64,000 nucleotides of DNA from Roseithermus sacchariphilus (GCA_003285105.1 CP030158.1:1101447-1165446); one strand, 5' to 3'; shown: positions 25,388 to 35,037, counted from the stretch's first letter. Program-made: numbers and translations. Notes: generated by a model from the letters alone, not told the origin.

Positions 25388-26692
25388 TCAGGCAGCCGTC
25401 CGGGCCTTCGGATCGAGGGCAAAGGCGAACCGGCGCCAGGCTTCGGCCACGACCTCCACCAGGCGGTCGATGTCTTCCCGCGTGTGCGTCGCCATCAGGC
25501 TGATGCGGAACCGCTGCTTGTCGATCGGGACGGCCGGGTACTCGACCGGGTTGAGGAAGATGCCGGACTGGTGGAAGAAATACGTCGCCTTGCGCATGTG
25601 CATGGTCTGCGGCACCAGCAGGGGGATGATGGGCGTCTGCGGGTGGATGTCGAACCCGATCTCACGCAGGCAGCGCCCCGTGTAGTCGACGTTGTCCCAC
25701 AGGCGCTGCACGAGGCCCTCCTCGCGCTCGAGCAGGTCGAGCCCGGCCAGCACCGCCGCCACCGTGGCCGGCGGGATCGACGAGGAGAACATGTACGAGC
25801 GGGCACAGAAGCGCAGGTAGTCGGCGATGGGCTTGGACGTCGAGATGGCACCGCCGACGACGCCGAAGGCCTTGCTGAAGGTGGACATGACGACGTCGAC
25901 GTCGCGCTCCACGCCGAAGTGGTGCGGGGTGCCCCGGCCGTTCGGCCCCATCACGCCCGTTCCGTGGGCGTCGTCGAGGAGCAGGATGGCACCGTGCTGC
26001 TTGCACAGGCGGGTGATCTCATCGAGCGGAGCCACGTCTCCATCCATCGAATAGACCCCTTCGACGCCGACGAAGGCATCGCCGGAGCCGCGGGTGCCGT
26101 GGGCCTCCAGCAGCCGGGCCAGCTCGTCGACATCGTTATGGGCGAACTTGTAGCTGACCGCCCGCGTCATCTGCAGCCCGTCGATGAAAGAGGCGTGGCT
26201 GTAGAGGTCGTAGAAGATGGCATCGTTGCGGGTCGGCAGGCTCCCGAGCGCGCCGACGTTGGCTCCGTAGCCGCTCTGAAAGATGACCGTGTCTTCCTTG
26301 TCTTTGAGGGCCGAAAGACGCGCTTCGAGCTCCTGGTGCAGCTTCGTGTACCCGTTGAGCAGCGGCGGGCCGCCTACCCCGGCCCCGTACTCGTCGACGG
26401 CCTTCCGGACGCGTTCGAGCACGTAGGGATGGCTGGTCAGCCCGAGGTAGTTGTTCGACCCGAACATGAGCATGGGTTTCAGATCGCCCGTGTACGGGTC
26501 CTCGATCTGGATCTCGCGGTCGGCCATGGTGGTGGCGGTGCGGAGCACGAAGATGGACCGGTTGCGAATCCGGCCGCTCCACCAGTCGGAAAGCAGCCCC
26601 ATGCGTTCGTGGAAACCGACCTTCCGGCCTCGTAGCAGCACGTCCCGCAGATCGAAGTTCTCTCCTCCGGTGGGTTCGTATGGCTCAGCCAT
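25388..26692 (-). CDS. PLP-dependent alpha-oxoamine synthase (serine/cysteate acyltransferase or KBL/BioF type)
   Basis: 434 residues from ATG 26692 (MAEPYEPTGG); the frame is open further upstream without leader or conserved sequence. The enzyme family condenses an amino acid with an acyl-CoA or acyl-ACP and releases CO2. Diagnostic motifs are MLMFGSNNYLGLTSHPYV, the aldimine region LLLDDAHGTGVMG and the PLP lysine in VMSTFSKAFGVVGG (about residue 270). The substrate-loop sequence GAGVGGPPLLNGYTKLHQELE differs from textbook KBL (threonine pathway), BioF (biotin) and SPT (sphingolipid). In Bacteroidota such enzymes make sphinganine from serine or capnine from cysteate, and either is plausible. 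The 324-base gap upstream is AT-rich near 26840-26900 and probably carries its promoter. Confidence 0.85.
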   Translation of the reverse strand: MAEPYEPTGGENFDLRDVLLRGRKVGFHERMGLLSDWWSGRIRNRSIFVLRTATTMADREIQIEDPYTGDLKPMLMFGSNNYLGLTSHPYVLERVRKAVDEYGAGVGGPPLLNGYTKLHQELEARLSALKDKEDTVIFQSGYGANVGALGSLPTRNDAIFYDLYSHASFIDGLQMTRAVSYKFAHNDVDELARLLEAHGTRGSGDAFVGVEGVYSMDGDVAPLDEITRLCKQHGAILLLDDAHGTGVMGPNGRGTPHHFGVERDVDVVMSTFSKAFGVVGGAISTSKPIADYLRFCARSYMFSSSIPPATVAAVLAGLDLLEREEGLVQRLWDNVDYTGRCLREIGFDIHPQTPIIPLLVPQTMHMRKATYFFHQSGIFLNPVEYPAVPIDKQRFRISLMATHTREDIDRLVEVVAEAWRRFAFALDPKARTAA

Positions 26693-26874
26693 AACGGCAT
26701 CGTGGGTTGGGTGGGTGGGGAGGGCGAACACTCTCACTCTTTCAGGCGCCGCATTCAGAAGGCCCTCCCGTTTTCCTGGTCTGGTGGGGCAGGAAAGCGA
26801 GCACACATAGCCGGGGTGGGGAACACGGCTGCCTTATGGCCTAAGATTGTAGATTCTTCACAAATCTCAAAATC

Positions 26875-26882
26875 TATTTTTG
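26875..26882 (+). promoter_or_regulatory. Candidate Bacteroidota-type -7 element
   Basis: TATTTTTG matches the TAnnTTTG consensus for the Bacteroidota primary sigma factor exactly. It lies in an AT-rich island (26840-26900) that stands out in the 324-base gap 26693-27016. The predicted start would be near 26889, about 130 bases before the small gene at 27017. A TTG lies 25 bases upstream, further than usual. The opposite strand has a one-mismatch TAGATTTT-type element that could serve the oxoamine synthase. Apart from this island and short inverted repeats I see nothing in the gap. Confidence 0.35.
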
Positions 26883-27016
26883 AAACGTTACGATTTCCTG
26901 ACTGCAACTTCGCCGTTCCTTCCCCGTCCGTTCTCGGAGCGACGGGCGATGACGGCATGGGATTTGTCGACGGAGGCCTGCACGCCGTTCCGGTCCTCCT
27001 TTCCCGTGCCCCATCC

Positions 27017-27244
27017 ATGCATACGTCTCCGCGCTTCTCCTCTCCGTCGGCAGCCCCTGCCACCTCCAGCAAGGCCCGCCTCATGCAGCGGCTGCTCCAG
27101 ACCGCCGGGGGCGACCCGGCGCTGTTCGCGGGCCTGCGGGCCATGATCTGGGATGCCTACAGCGAGGCGGACTATCCGTTCGGCCCGTCGGAGGAGGGGA
27201 TGTGTCTGTGGTGGGAGCACCAGCAACAGACCACGCCCGGGTGA
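27017..27244 (+). CDS. Small protein of unknown function
   Basis: 75 residues from ATG 27017. After a low-complexity Ser/Ala/Pro-rich N-terminus (SSPSAAPATSS), residues 28-70 read KARLMQRLLQTAGG, LFAGLRAMIWDAYSEADYPFG, EEGMCLWWEHQQ, which is amphipathic and plausible as a short helical domain. No family is recognised. Support is the presence of an AT-rich promoter-like island upstream and the fact that neighbouring genes leave this space free. The in-frame ATG at residue 30 is an alternative start. The frame is open for 315 bases before this ATG, but that part is not protein-like. Confidence 0.45.
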   Translation: MHTSPRFSSPSAAPATSSKARLMQRLLQTAGGDPALFAGLRAMIWDAYSEADYPFGPSEEGMCLWWEHQQQTTPG

Positions 27245-27333
27245 TGTCGGGGCCTGCCTCGGCCGATCCCCCCGCTGCGGGCCGGAGGAAAGGCTGACCG
27301 GTTCCGGCGGCAAAATCCACCGTCCGGGCCTGG

Positions 27334-29133
27334 TCAGGAACGAGGAAAGCGGACCGTGACGACGGTTCCGCCGGGGATGTGGCTCTCCACGTCGATCGTG
27401 CCGCGCAGCTGCGTCACCAGGCGTTTGGTGATGGCCAGGCCCAGCCCGCTGCCCTCGTGCGAGCGCCGCAGCCCCGTCGAGGCCTGCCGGAACTCCTCGA
27501 ACAGGTGCGGCATGAACTCCGCCGGAATCCCGATCCCGGTGTCGATCACGCGGATCCAGAGCGTGCTCGGATTGCCCCCGACCTGCACGGTCACGCCGCC
27601 CTGCTCGGTGAACTTGAGGGCGTTTCCTACGAGGTTGTGGAGGATGCGGTGGAGGAACGACACATCGAGCATCGCCGTCGTGTCGGGCGTGTCCGCCTGC
27701 ACGCGCAGCGTCAGGCCGCGCTCCTGCGCCACGGGCGTCAGCAGCCGCGCCACCTCGTGCGCCTCCCGCAGCACGTCGACGGGTTCGAGGTGAGACACCA
27801 CGTTTCCGCTCTCCAGCTGGGCCAGGTCCAGAATGGAGCAGAGCGTATCCATCAGGCGCTGCGCGCTCTGGTCGATCAGGTGGGCAAACTCGCGGTGCTC
27901 CCCCTCCACCTCGCGCGAGAGCGTATCGGCCAGGCCGATGATGCCGGCCAGCGGCGTCCGGATCTCGTGGCTCATGTTGGTCAGGAAGGCGCTCTTGAGC
28001 CGGGCCAGCTCCTCGGCGCGGTTGCGGGCTTCGACGAGCTGCGCCTCGTAGGCCTTGCGCTCGGTGATGTCGCTCAGGTACACCGACACCCCTTCGCCAT
28101 AGGGATAGATGCTGACCGAGAACCACCGTTCGAGGGGCGGATAGTAGACGTCGAGTTGCCCGGCTCGGCCGTGCCGTGCGGCGTTCCAGCATTGCTCCAG
28201 GATGTGCTCTCCCACGCGACCGATGAACACGTCCTGCACGGGGCGTTCGAGGAGATCCTCCCGCGAAAAGCCGAGGATGCGCTCGGCCTGCGGATTGACG
28301 TAAGTGAAGCGCCAGGACCGGTCGAGGGCGAAGAAGCCGTCCGTGATGCTCTCCAGGATCCGCTCGATCCGCTGGTTGGAGGCCTGCAACGCCGCATGGG
28401 CCTTGCGGAGATCGTTGTGGGCCTCGCGCAGGTTCTTCAGCGTCTGCCCCTCGTACAGCCACCCCAGATAGCCGATGACCAGCGCCACGGTGGAGGCACA
28501 CAGCAGGTAGAAGAGCCAGGCATCCCGGGGGGAGGAGAAGTTGGGAAACGGATAGCCGCTGACTTCCAGCACGTAAAACCCGGCGGTGACGAGCGTGACC
28601 AGCCCGGCGAAGACGAAGCCGAACACCGGCCCGACCAGGAAGGCGGCCAGCCAGGGCACCACCAGATTCCAGAGCAGCGTCGGGTCTTCCAGGCCGGCAT
28701 CTTGGAACGCCTGGAAGGCGATGATGCCCATGGCCTCCACGCAGAGCAAAAACCCTGGAATGGTGACCGATCCGGTGATGCGCAGCAGCAGCGGGTTCAG
28801 CAGCAGCAGCGTGCCGCCGAGGAACATGACCCACAGGCTGGAGGCCGGATACAGCCCAAGGAGGCTCATCACGCAGCCGAAGAACACGCCGACGCCGAAG
28901 AGCACGAAGGACGTAACCACCAGTAGCCGCGCCCGCCGGCGCATGTCCACGTCGAGCGCGCCGCCCTCGGGCAGAAAGAGATCGACTACGTCGAGGAATA
29001 CTCGGAACCGGGCCGTCCGCGGTGCTTCCGAAGAAGCGCCGGGAGACGGCTCAGCGGGCGAATCGGAGGCCGGCGCAGAGGTCGGGTTCGGCCGGGCCGT
29101 CCGCCGCTCGCGAAGCGAATTCATTACATCCAC
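27334..29133 (-). CDS. Membrane PAS-domain sensor histidine kinase
   Basis: 599 residues. A Pro/Ser-rich N-terminal tail is followed by about six transmembrane segments (roughly 68-235) with short loops, i.e. a membrane-embedded sensor domain, not a periplasmic one. A coiled linker leads to a PAS domain (about 262-375: ESITDGFFALDRSWRFTYVNPQAERILGFSREDLL). The HisKA domain has the phosphoacceptor in LTNMSHEIRTPLAGIIG (about residue 400), and the HATPase domain has NLVGNALKFTEQGG, DTGIGIP and SGLGLAITKRL. No receiver domain and no neighbouring response regulator. Signal unknown. Confidence 0.9.
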   Translation of the reverse strand: MDVMNSLRERRTARPNPTSAPASDSPAEPSPGASSEAPRTARFRVFLDVVDLFLPEGGALDVDMRRRARLLVVTSFVLFGVGVFFGCVMSLLGLYPASSLWVMFLGGTLLLLNPLLLRITGSVTIPGFLLCVEAMGIIAFQAFQDAGLEDPTLLWNLVVPWLAAFLVGPVFGFVFAGLVTLVTAGFYVLEVSGYPFPNFSSPRDAWLFYLLCASTVALVIGYLGWLYEGQTLKNLREAHNDLRKAHAALQASNQRIERILESITDGFFALDRSWRFTYVNPQAERILGFSREDLLERPVQDVFIGRVGEHILEQCWNAARHGRAGQLDVYYPPLERWFSVSIYPYGEGVSVYLSDITERKAYEAQLVEARNRAEELARLKSAFLTNMSHEIRTPLAGIIGLADTLSREVEGEHREFAHLIDQSAQRLMDTLCSILDLAQLESGNVVSHLEPVDVLREAHEVARLLTPVAQERGLTLRVQADTPDTTAMLDVSFLHRILHNLVGNALKFTEQGGVTVQVGGNPSTLWIRVIDTGIGIPAEFMPHLFEEFRQASTGLRRSHEGSGLGLAITKRLVTQLRGTIDVESHIPGGTVVTVRFPRS

Positions 29134-29414
29134 AAAAGCACACGCCGCAAAATCAGTGGGGGAACGAGGAGCTTCTGGATAAAAACTCCAGGGTCATCCT
29201 GCCACGACGAAGCGCCGGCGGTACGCGAGCACGTACCGTACACACGGGTTCTTGCAGAATGGAGCCGACAAGCCGGCATACGGGGTGGGACTGCGAAAAT
29301 AAGGCCATTCTGCGTCGATAACCACCTTCGCCGGCGCCTTCACCGAGAAACCTTCCTCGCACCTGCCCCGGGCCTTCGGAAACAAAGTGCCTGGTCGCGA
29401 CCTGAAGCTCCGTC

Positions 29415-31231
29415 ATGCGCCGCGCTTCGTCCAGATCCCGTTCCACCCGTGGCCCCGCCGCCGAGGCGTCCACGCGGCGGCCTCCGGCCGCGCTGTGGCG
29501 GACGCTGCAACGCATCTTCACGCTGAGCCGCCCCTACCGGCTGCGCCTCTACACCGCGATGGCGCTGACGCTGGCCGCCTCCGCCATCTGGCTCGTCGTC
29601 CCCCTCGGCCTGCGGTCCCTGCTCGACGCGGTGTTCGTCGAGGCCAACGGCCGGCTCCTCGACCGCATGGCGCTCGGGCTCGTGGTGCTCTTCCTCGTGC
29701 AGGCCCTCGTCGGCTTCGGCGGTCGCTACCTGCTGGAGTGGACGGGCGAGCGCATCGTGGCCGACCTGCGGCAGCGCCTCTACGCGCACCTCAACCGCCT
29801 CGACTTCCGCTTCTTTGCCAACCAGCGTACGGGGGACCTGACCTCTCGCCTGACCAACGACGTCTCCTCGGTCCGCAACGCCGTCACGAACGCCCTCGTG
29901 GACCTGCTCACGCAGGCGCTGACGCTGGCCGGCTCGGTGGTGCTGATGGTGACGCTGAACTGGCGGCTGAGCCTCATCATCTTCGCCGTGGTCCCCCCAC
30001 GACGCTGGCCGCGCGGTACTTCGGGCGGAAGATCCGCGTGCTCGCCCGCGCCATCCAGGATCGCCTGGCCGACACGACGGCCGTCGCCGAGGAAGCGCTC
30101 ATGGCCGTGCGCCTGGTGAAGGCCTTCGCCCGGGAGCCCTACGAGGTCCAACGCTACAACGCGGCGGTGGAGAACCTCTTCGGCGAGGCGCGGCGGCGCG
30201 TCGTCATCAGCCAGATCTTCTGGTCGGTGGTGGGGACGACGTTCATGCTGGCGCTGGTGGCCATCTTCTGGTTTGGCGGCACGGAGGTGCTGGCCGGGCG
30301 GCTGACGGCGGGGGACCTCGTCGCCTTCATCTTCTACGCCTTCAACATCGCCCGGAGCGTCGGCGGCCTGTCGCAGCTCTACACCGTCTTCAACAGCGCC
30401 GCCGGGGCCTCGGAACGGATCTTCGAGCTGCTCGACACCACGCCCGAGGTCCGCGATGCGCCCGGCGCGACGACGCTGCCGCCCGTGCGGGGGGCCGTGC
30501 GCTTCGAAGACGTCTCCTTCCAGTATGAGCCCGGCCGGCCGGTCCTCCGTGGCATCACGCTCTCCGTCGAGCCGGGCGAGACGGTGGCGCTCGTCGGGCC
30601 GAGCGGGGCCGGCAAGACGACGCTGCTGAACCTCATCCCCCGCTTCTACGACCCCACCGCCGGGCGCCTCCTCGTGGACGGGCACGACCTGCGCGCGGTG
30701 ACGCTGCGCTCGCTGCGCACGCAGATTGCCGTCGTGCCGCAGGAGGTCCATCTGTTCGGCACGTCGATCCGGGAGAACATCCGCTATGGTCGTCTCGATG
30801 CCACGGATGCCGAGATCGAAGCGGCCGCCCGGGCCGCCAACGCGCACGCGTTCATCGAGGCCCTGCCCGACGGGTACGACACCACCGTGGGCGAGCGGGG
30901 GCTGAAGCTGAGCGGCGGGCAACGGCAACGCATCGCCATCGCCCGCGCTCTCCTCCGCGACGCCCGCATCCTGCTCCTGGACGAGGCCACCTCCTCGCTG
31001 GACTCGGCCTCGGAGGCCCTCGTGCAGGAGGCGCTGGAGCGGCTCATGACCGACCGGACGACCTTCATCATCGCCCATCGGCTCTCCACCGTGCTGCACG
31101 CGGACCGCATCGTCGTGCTCGACCGCGGCCGCATCGTGCAGCAGGGCACGCACGCCGCGCTGGTCGCCGAAGACGGCCTCTACCGCGACCTCGCCGCGCT
31201 GCAATTTCAGGATACGACCGTCTCTGACTGA
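29415..31231 (+). pseudogene. ABC exporter half-transporter (MsbA/MDR-like), frameshifted in a C6 run
   Basis: The protein is split between two frames. From ATG 29415 the first frame gives the N-terminal membrane domain through LNWRLSLIIFAVVP; at the six-C run 29993-29998 the frame must shift by one to continue as TTLAARYFGRKIRVLARAI and on to the stop at 31231. One more C would restore VVPPTTLAARYF, the expected family sequence. The second part has the rest of the six-helix membrane domain and a complete ATPase: Walker A GPSGAGKTT, Q-loop VVPQEVHLFG, signature LSGGQRQRIAIARALL, Walker B ILLLDEATSSLDS, H-loop AHRL. The full product would be about 605 residues and export lipid or drug-like molecules. 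A sequencing error or real slippage mutation are both possible. Confidence 0.8.
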
Positions 31232-31245
31232 TCTGGCGGATCCGA

Positions 31246-32331
31246 TTATCCTTCAGGCAGCGGGCCAGTCTCCGGACGGGTAAGAGCGGGCATGGTACGC
31301 CCCTGTCGTACCGTTTTCTCATCCTGCATGCGGATGACGACGGTAGAGGCGATCTTGTCGTGAACGCCCTGGCGGTTGGGATCCCAGTACACCTGGGCGA
31401 AGCCGAGCAGGCCCGTGACGGCGCCGGCCGCGTAGCCACCGAAGCGCTCGAAGGCCATCCACAGGGTGAGGGAGCGGCCGTCGAGGCGGTAGACCCGCAC
31501 GCCGAGCAGCCGCTTGCCGGGCGTATAGCCGTTCCACCAGGCCAGAATCAGGGTGAAGTAGACACCGATCCAGCCGAAGGTCAGGCCGAAGTCGGCCGCC
31601 AGCGCCCGCACGCTGTGCCGGAAGCTCGGGTTCTCGACGATCTCCGTCAGCTCCTCGTTTTCGTCTTCCAGATCGTCGACGCGGTCCTCCAGGCCCTCGA
31701 TCACAGCAGCCCGCCGGCGCAGTTCGTCACCGGCAACGACGAGTTGCACGACGCGCTGCAGACTGTCGAGCGTGGTGCTGTCCTGCGCGGCGAACGCCTC
31801 GGTGTATCTCCGGAGGGCCGCCTCAGCCTCGGCCCGCTCGTCTGCCGTGCGTGGCTCTTCGCGGGTCGCCTCCCTGACCTCATTCAGCACATTACGGACC
31901 GAGGCCGGCGTCATGGCGTCCAGGTTCAGCCCGAGCGCCGCCAACTGCTCGTCGGCCTCTGTCAGCGCTTTCGCCACCTCCGCGCTGTCGGCACCGGACA
32001 GGCCAGTCATCGTGGCGTCAGCTTCGTCGTCATCCCCCTCGATGAACGACACGGCCGTGCCGAACAGGATGAGCGCCCCGACAAGGGCCAGCGCAGCGCG
32101 ACCCATCCGGCGCAGCGGATGCCGCTTGCCCGACCGCATGGCCAGCCGAAAGAACAACACCGCCGCCACCAGCCCGGCGATGACCCCACCGCCGAGATTG
32201 GCCAGGATCCCGGCCAGGGTGATATCGACCAGCAGGGCCAGCGCACGCCGTTTCGGCGTCGCCAACTCAGCCCCCAGCAGTTCCGGAGCGACCCGAAAGG
32301 CGGTGTCGGTTACGATGTGACGCGGATCCAT
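31246..32331 (-). CDS. RDD-family membrane protein with a large coiled-coil insertion
   Basis: 361 residues. The RDD signature is split. Residues about 25-100 have the first half (KRRALALLVDITLAGILANLGGG and a second membrane segment). Residues about 235-335 have the remainder (GLTFGWIGVYFTLILAWWNGYTPGKRLLGVRVYRLDG, QGVHDKIASTVVI). Between them lie about 130 residues rich in Glu, Asp, Ala and Arg (DDDEADATMTG... ELRRRAAVIEGLEDRVDDLEDENEELTEIVE) that look helical and coiled. A typical RDD protein is about 150 residues without such an insert. The family's function is uncertain; ion transport has been proposed for some members. It converges with the ABC exporter gene after 14 bases. Confidence 0.8.
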   Translation of the reverse strand: MDPRHIVTDTAFRVAPELLGAELATPKRRALALLVDITLAGILANLGGGVIAGLVAAVLFFRLAMRSGKRHPLRRMGRAALALVGALILFGTAVSFIEGDDDEADATMTGLSGADSAEVAKALTEADEQLAALGLNLDAMTPASVRNVLNEVREATREEPRTADERAEAEAALRRYTEAFAAQDSTTLDSLQRVVQLVVAGDELRRRAAVIEGLEDRVDDLEDENEELTEIVENPSFRHSVRALAADFGLTFGWIGVYFTLILAWWNGYTPGKRLLGVRVYRLDGRSLTLWMAFERFGGYAAGAVTGLLGFAQVYWDPNRQGVHDKIASTVVIRMQDEKTVRQGRTMPALTRPETGPLPEG

Positions 32332-32372
32332 GACAAGGCCGGCCGGTGCCGGTGATCAGGCGAAGGTCGCCA

Positions 32373-34898
32373 TCAATCCTGCCCGACGAAGAACACGGCG
32401 TTGGCGAAGAGCAGGCGGCCGCCGTACCAGAAGGCGCGGAAGAGCGGATCGTCGACCATGTAGATCACGGCGCCGCGGCCGAGGTCCTGCACGCCAAAGA
32501 CGAGGGTGTCGGCGAGTTTCTGCTGTGCCCGATGCCCGGCGAACCCGCTCACGGGCGCCCCCTCGCGCAGGGCGCCGACCGTCCAGCCGTCCTTCAGGAA
32601 GGCGAAGGCCTCGCTGCCGCGCTTGAGCGAGAAGTAGGTGTCGCCCACGCCGAAGCCGAGCGGGTGGGTGCCGTCGATCTGCACGCGGTAGACCGCGCCG
32701 GTGACGGCGTCGGAGATGGCCCGGCGTTCGCGGTCGGCATAGGGCACCGGCGCCGGAGCGTCCTCGTCGTTCTCGTCGGCGGCCTCCTTGCGTTGCAGGG
32801 CGAAGCCGCTCTTGCCGGCCAGGAAGCCGGCGGCGTCCTCCAGGGCAATGAGCCGCCCCCCGGCGCGGACCCAGTCCCGGACGTCGGCGAGCACCTCGTC
32901 CGTCAGCACCCGGCCGTAGGAGCCGCTCGGCAGCACCAGCACGTCGTAGTCGCCCAGGTCGATGCGGCCGAGGTCGTCGGGGTGGAGCAGCGTGACGGGG
33001 TAGCCGAGTTGCTGGTCGAAGAAGTGCCACACCTCGCCGGCGGCATAGGAACGCACCGGGTTCTCGGCCAGAACGGCCACGTGGGGCCGGTCGAGGAAGG
33101 CGACGTCGTCCGAGCCGAAGTCGGGGCCGGTGGTGACGAAACCGGTCGCCACGGCGTGCAGCGGCTGGCGGTGCTCCGCCGCGAGGGCGGGGATCACCTC
33201 ATCGAAGGTGGCTCCCAGGTGTTCGTTGAGCGTGCGCGTCAGGATCAGCGTGCCCGGCGCGTACGCCTGGCCGTCGATCTCGAAGGGCCGCGTGGCAAAG
33301 CGGGGGTTGACGCCGGCGTTCAGCAGCGCCGCGAGGAACTGCGCGTCGGCAAAGCTCTGCCACCGGGCGATGTAGGCATAGGGCTTCTCGACGGCGCCGG
33401 AGAGGGCGGCCGGCGCGGCCGGGGGCGCATCGGTGTCGGGGTCGATGCGGTCGGTGAGGGCGTAGGCGTCGACGTTGTAGACGTAGGGCAGCGCCCAGGC
33501 CGTGATGTCGTAGGAGAGCGAATCCTCCAGCATCGCACGCGGCTCGAAGAGCACCTTCGTCAGCACGGCCCGCGGCTGGAAGGTGCTCACGACGAGGTCG
33601 CCCGGCTCGACGGAAACGGCCCCGGTCGCGCCGGTGCGATAGGCAAAGCCCCGCGTCTGCCGCGCGCGCGTGGCGTACCCGTAGGCGATGCCCTGCCCGT
33701 CCAGGTGCGCCGCGAGCGCCGCCAGCACATCCGGGTCGTTCGTGCCTTTGACGAGGTACGTTTTGTACGCGCCGGGCGGGTTGGTCCGGGCCTGCTCGTA
33801 GTAGGCGGCGAACTCCTGCTGGACGCGCTCGGCGTTCTGCGCCGTGATCTCGACGGTCGAGAGGCCGGTGGTGTGGTGATGTTCGATGCGCTCGCGGAGG
33901 GTGAGGGTGTCCCCCTCGGCGGTGATGATGCCCAGGCCGGCGCGGCCGCTGCCGCCCTGCTCGTACGTCATCCCGATGGCCCCCTGGTACGTCGGCCACG
34001 TGTCCCCGTAGCCGGGGTAGAACAGATCGAAGCGCTGGCGGGTGAAGTAGAGCCAGCCGTTGGCGTCGAAGTACCGCGCGTGGTTCTGCCCGATGGTCGT
34101 CTGGAAGGCCCGCTGCCACGGCGTGATGTCCTCGTGGTAGGGCCGCGCGGCCGGAGCGAAGTAGTACGGCTCATCGACGCCCTGCTCGTGGAAGTCGACG
34201 TGCACGTGCGGCATCCAGCGCTGGTAGAGCGGCAGGCGCTGCTGCGTCTCGCGCTGCGTCATCCAGGCCCAGTCGCGGTTCAGGTCGAAGTAGTAGTGGT
34301 TCGTGCGGCCGCCGGGCCAGGGCTCGTGGTGCTCGCGGGCGTCCGGGTTCGGGTTCGGGAAACGCCCCACCGTCTCGTTGTACCAGTGCACGTAGCGGTC
34401 GCGTCCGTCCGGGTTGATGCAGGGGTCGAGGATGACGACGGTGTGTTGCAGCCAGGCCTGGGTGCGGGCATTGGCGGGGTTGGCCAGGTCGTAGAGCGTC
34501 TGCATCGCCGCCTCGGTGCTGACGGACTCGTTGCCGTGCACGTTGTAGCTGAGCCAGACCAGGGCGGCCGTCGGACCGCTGACGGCCCCCTCGGCCAGCC
34601 CGGCCCGCCGCAGGTTGTTCAGGCGGATCGTTTCCAACTGGGCCAGGTGCTCCGGCGTGGCGATGTAGGCCACGAGCAGCGGCCGGCCCTCGTTCGTCTC
34701 ACCGTAGCGCTCGATCCGTACGTTCGGCGAGTGCGCCGCCACGTGCTCCACGTAGTCGACGACCCGATGGTGCGGGGTGAACCGATCCCCCAGCGCATAG
34801 CCCAGAAACTCGGCGGGCGAAAGGAGCCGATCCTGACCCGCCGCGGCAGGGACGAGCAGGACGAGAATGAGAAACGACAGCAAACGACGGTGGGGCAT
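32373..34898 (-). CDS. Exported M14-family zinc carboxypeptidase with C-terminal extension
   Basis: 841 residues with a signal peptide (MPHRRLLSFLILVLLVPAAAG). The M14 peptidase domain covers about residues 35-360: zinc ligands in NVHGNESVSTEA (H121, E124), the substrate-binding NPDGRDRY and NRDWAWMTQRE, and the third ligand histidine in HVHVDFHEQG. The remaining about 450 residues include a part with VAVLAENPVRSYAAGEVWHFFDQQLGYPVTLL and YDVLVLPSGSYGRVL, reminiscent of a glutamine-amidotransferase-like fold used as an accessory domain in large secreted peptidases of this phylum. Probably digests proteins or peptides outside the cytoplasm. A heptamer repeat array lies in the 139-base gap upstream. 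Confidence 0.9.
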   Translation of the reverse strand: MPHRRLLSFLILVLLVPAAAGQDRLLSPAEFLGYALGDRFTPHHRVVDYVEHVAAHSPNVRIERYGETNEGRPLLVAYIATPEHLAQLETIRLNNLRRAGLAEGAVSGPTAALVWLSYNVHGNESVSTEAAMQTLYDLANPANARTQAWLQHTVVILDPCINPDGRDRYVHWYNETVGRFPNPNPDAREHHEPWPGGRTNHYYFDLNRDWAWMTQRETQQRLPLYQRWMPHVHVDFHEQGVDEPYYFAPAARPYHEDITPWQRAFQTTIGQNHARYFDANGWLYFTRQRFDLFYPGYGDTWPTYQGAIGMTYEQGGSGRAGLGIITAEGDTLTLRERIEHHHTTGLSTVEITAQNAERVQQEFAAYYEQARTNPPGAYKTYLVKGTNDPDVLAALAAHLDGQGIAYGYATRARQTRGFAYRTGATGAVSVEPGDLVVSTFQPRAVLTKVLFEPRAMLEDSLSYDITAWALPYVYNVDAYALTDRIDPDTDAPPAAPAALSGAVEKPYAYIARWQSFADAQFLAALLNAGVNPRFATRPFEIDGQAYAPGTLILTRTLNEHLGATFDEVIPALAAEHRQPLHAVATGFVTTGPDFGSDDVAFLDRPHVAVLAENPVRSYAAGEVWHFFDQQLGYPVTLLHPDDLGRIDLGDYDVLVLPSGSYGRVLTDEVLADVRDWVRAGGRLIALEDAAGFLAGKSGFALQRKEAADENDEDAPAPVPYADRERRAISDAVTGAVYRVQIDGTHPLGFGVGDTYFSLKRGSEAFAFLKDGWTVGALREGAPVSGFAGHRAQQKLADTLVFGVQDLGRGAVIYMVDDPLFRAFWYGGRLLFANAVFFVGQD

Positions 34899-34940
34899 GG
34901 AGCGAGTGGGGGTGGAAGTGGGGGATCAGGGATACCAACG

Positions 34941-35033
34941 GGCGAGGGGCGAGGGGCAAAAGGCAAAGGGCGGCCACCGACAGGCAGAAAGCCACCCGCC
35001 GACGGCTGACCGCCAATGGCTGACCGCCGACGG
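34941..35033. repeat. Heptamer tandem repeats, two adjoining sub-arrays
   Basis: 34941-34975 is five 7-base units of the GGCGAGG/GGCAAAG kind. 34985-35033 is seven units (CAGAAAG, CCACCCG, CCGACGG, CTGACCG, CCAATGG, CTGACCG, CCGACGG), the inverse orientation of the family at 3200-3319. The array fills the gap between the stop of the DUF2911 gene and the start of the M14 peptidase gene. Confidence 0.7.
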
Positions 35034-35037
35034 CTCG

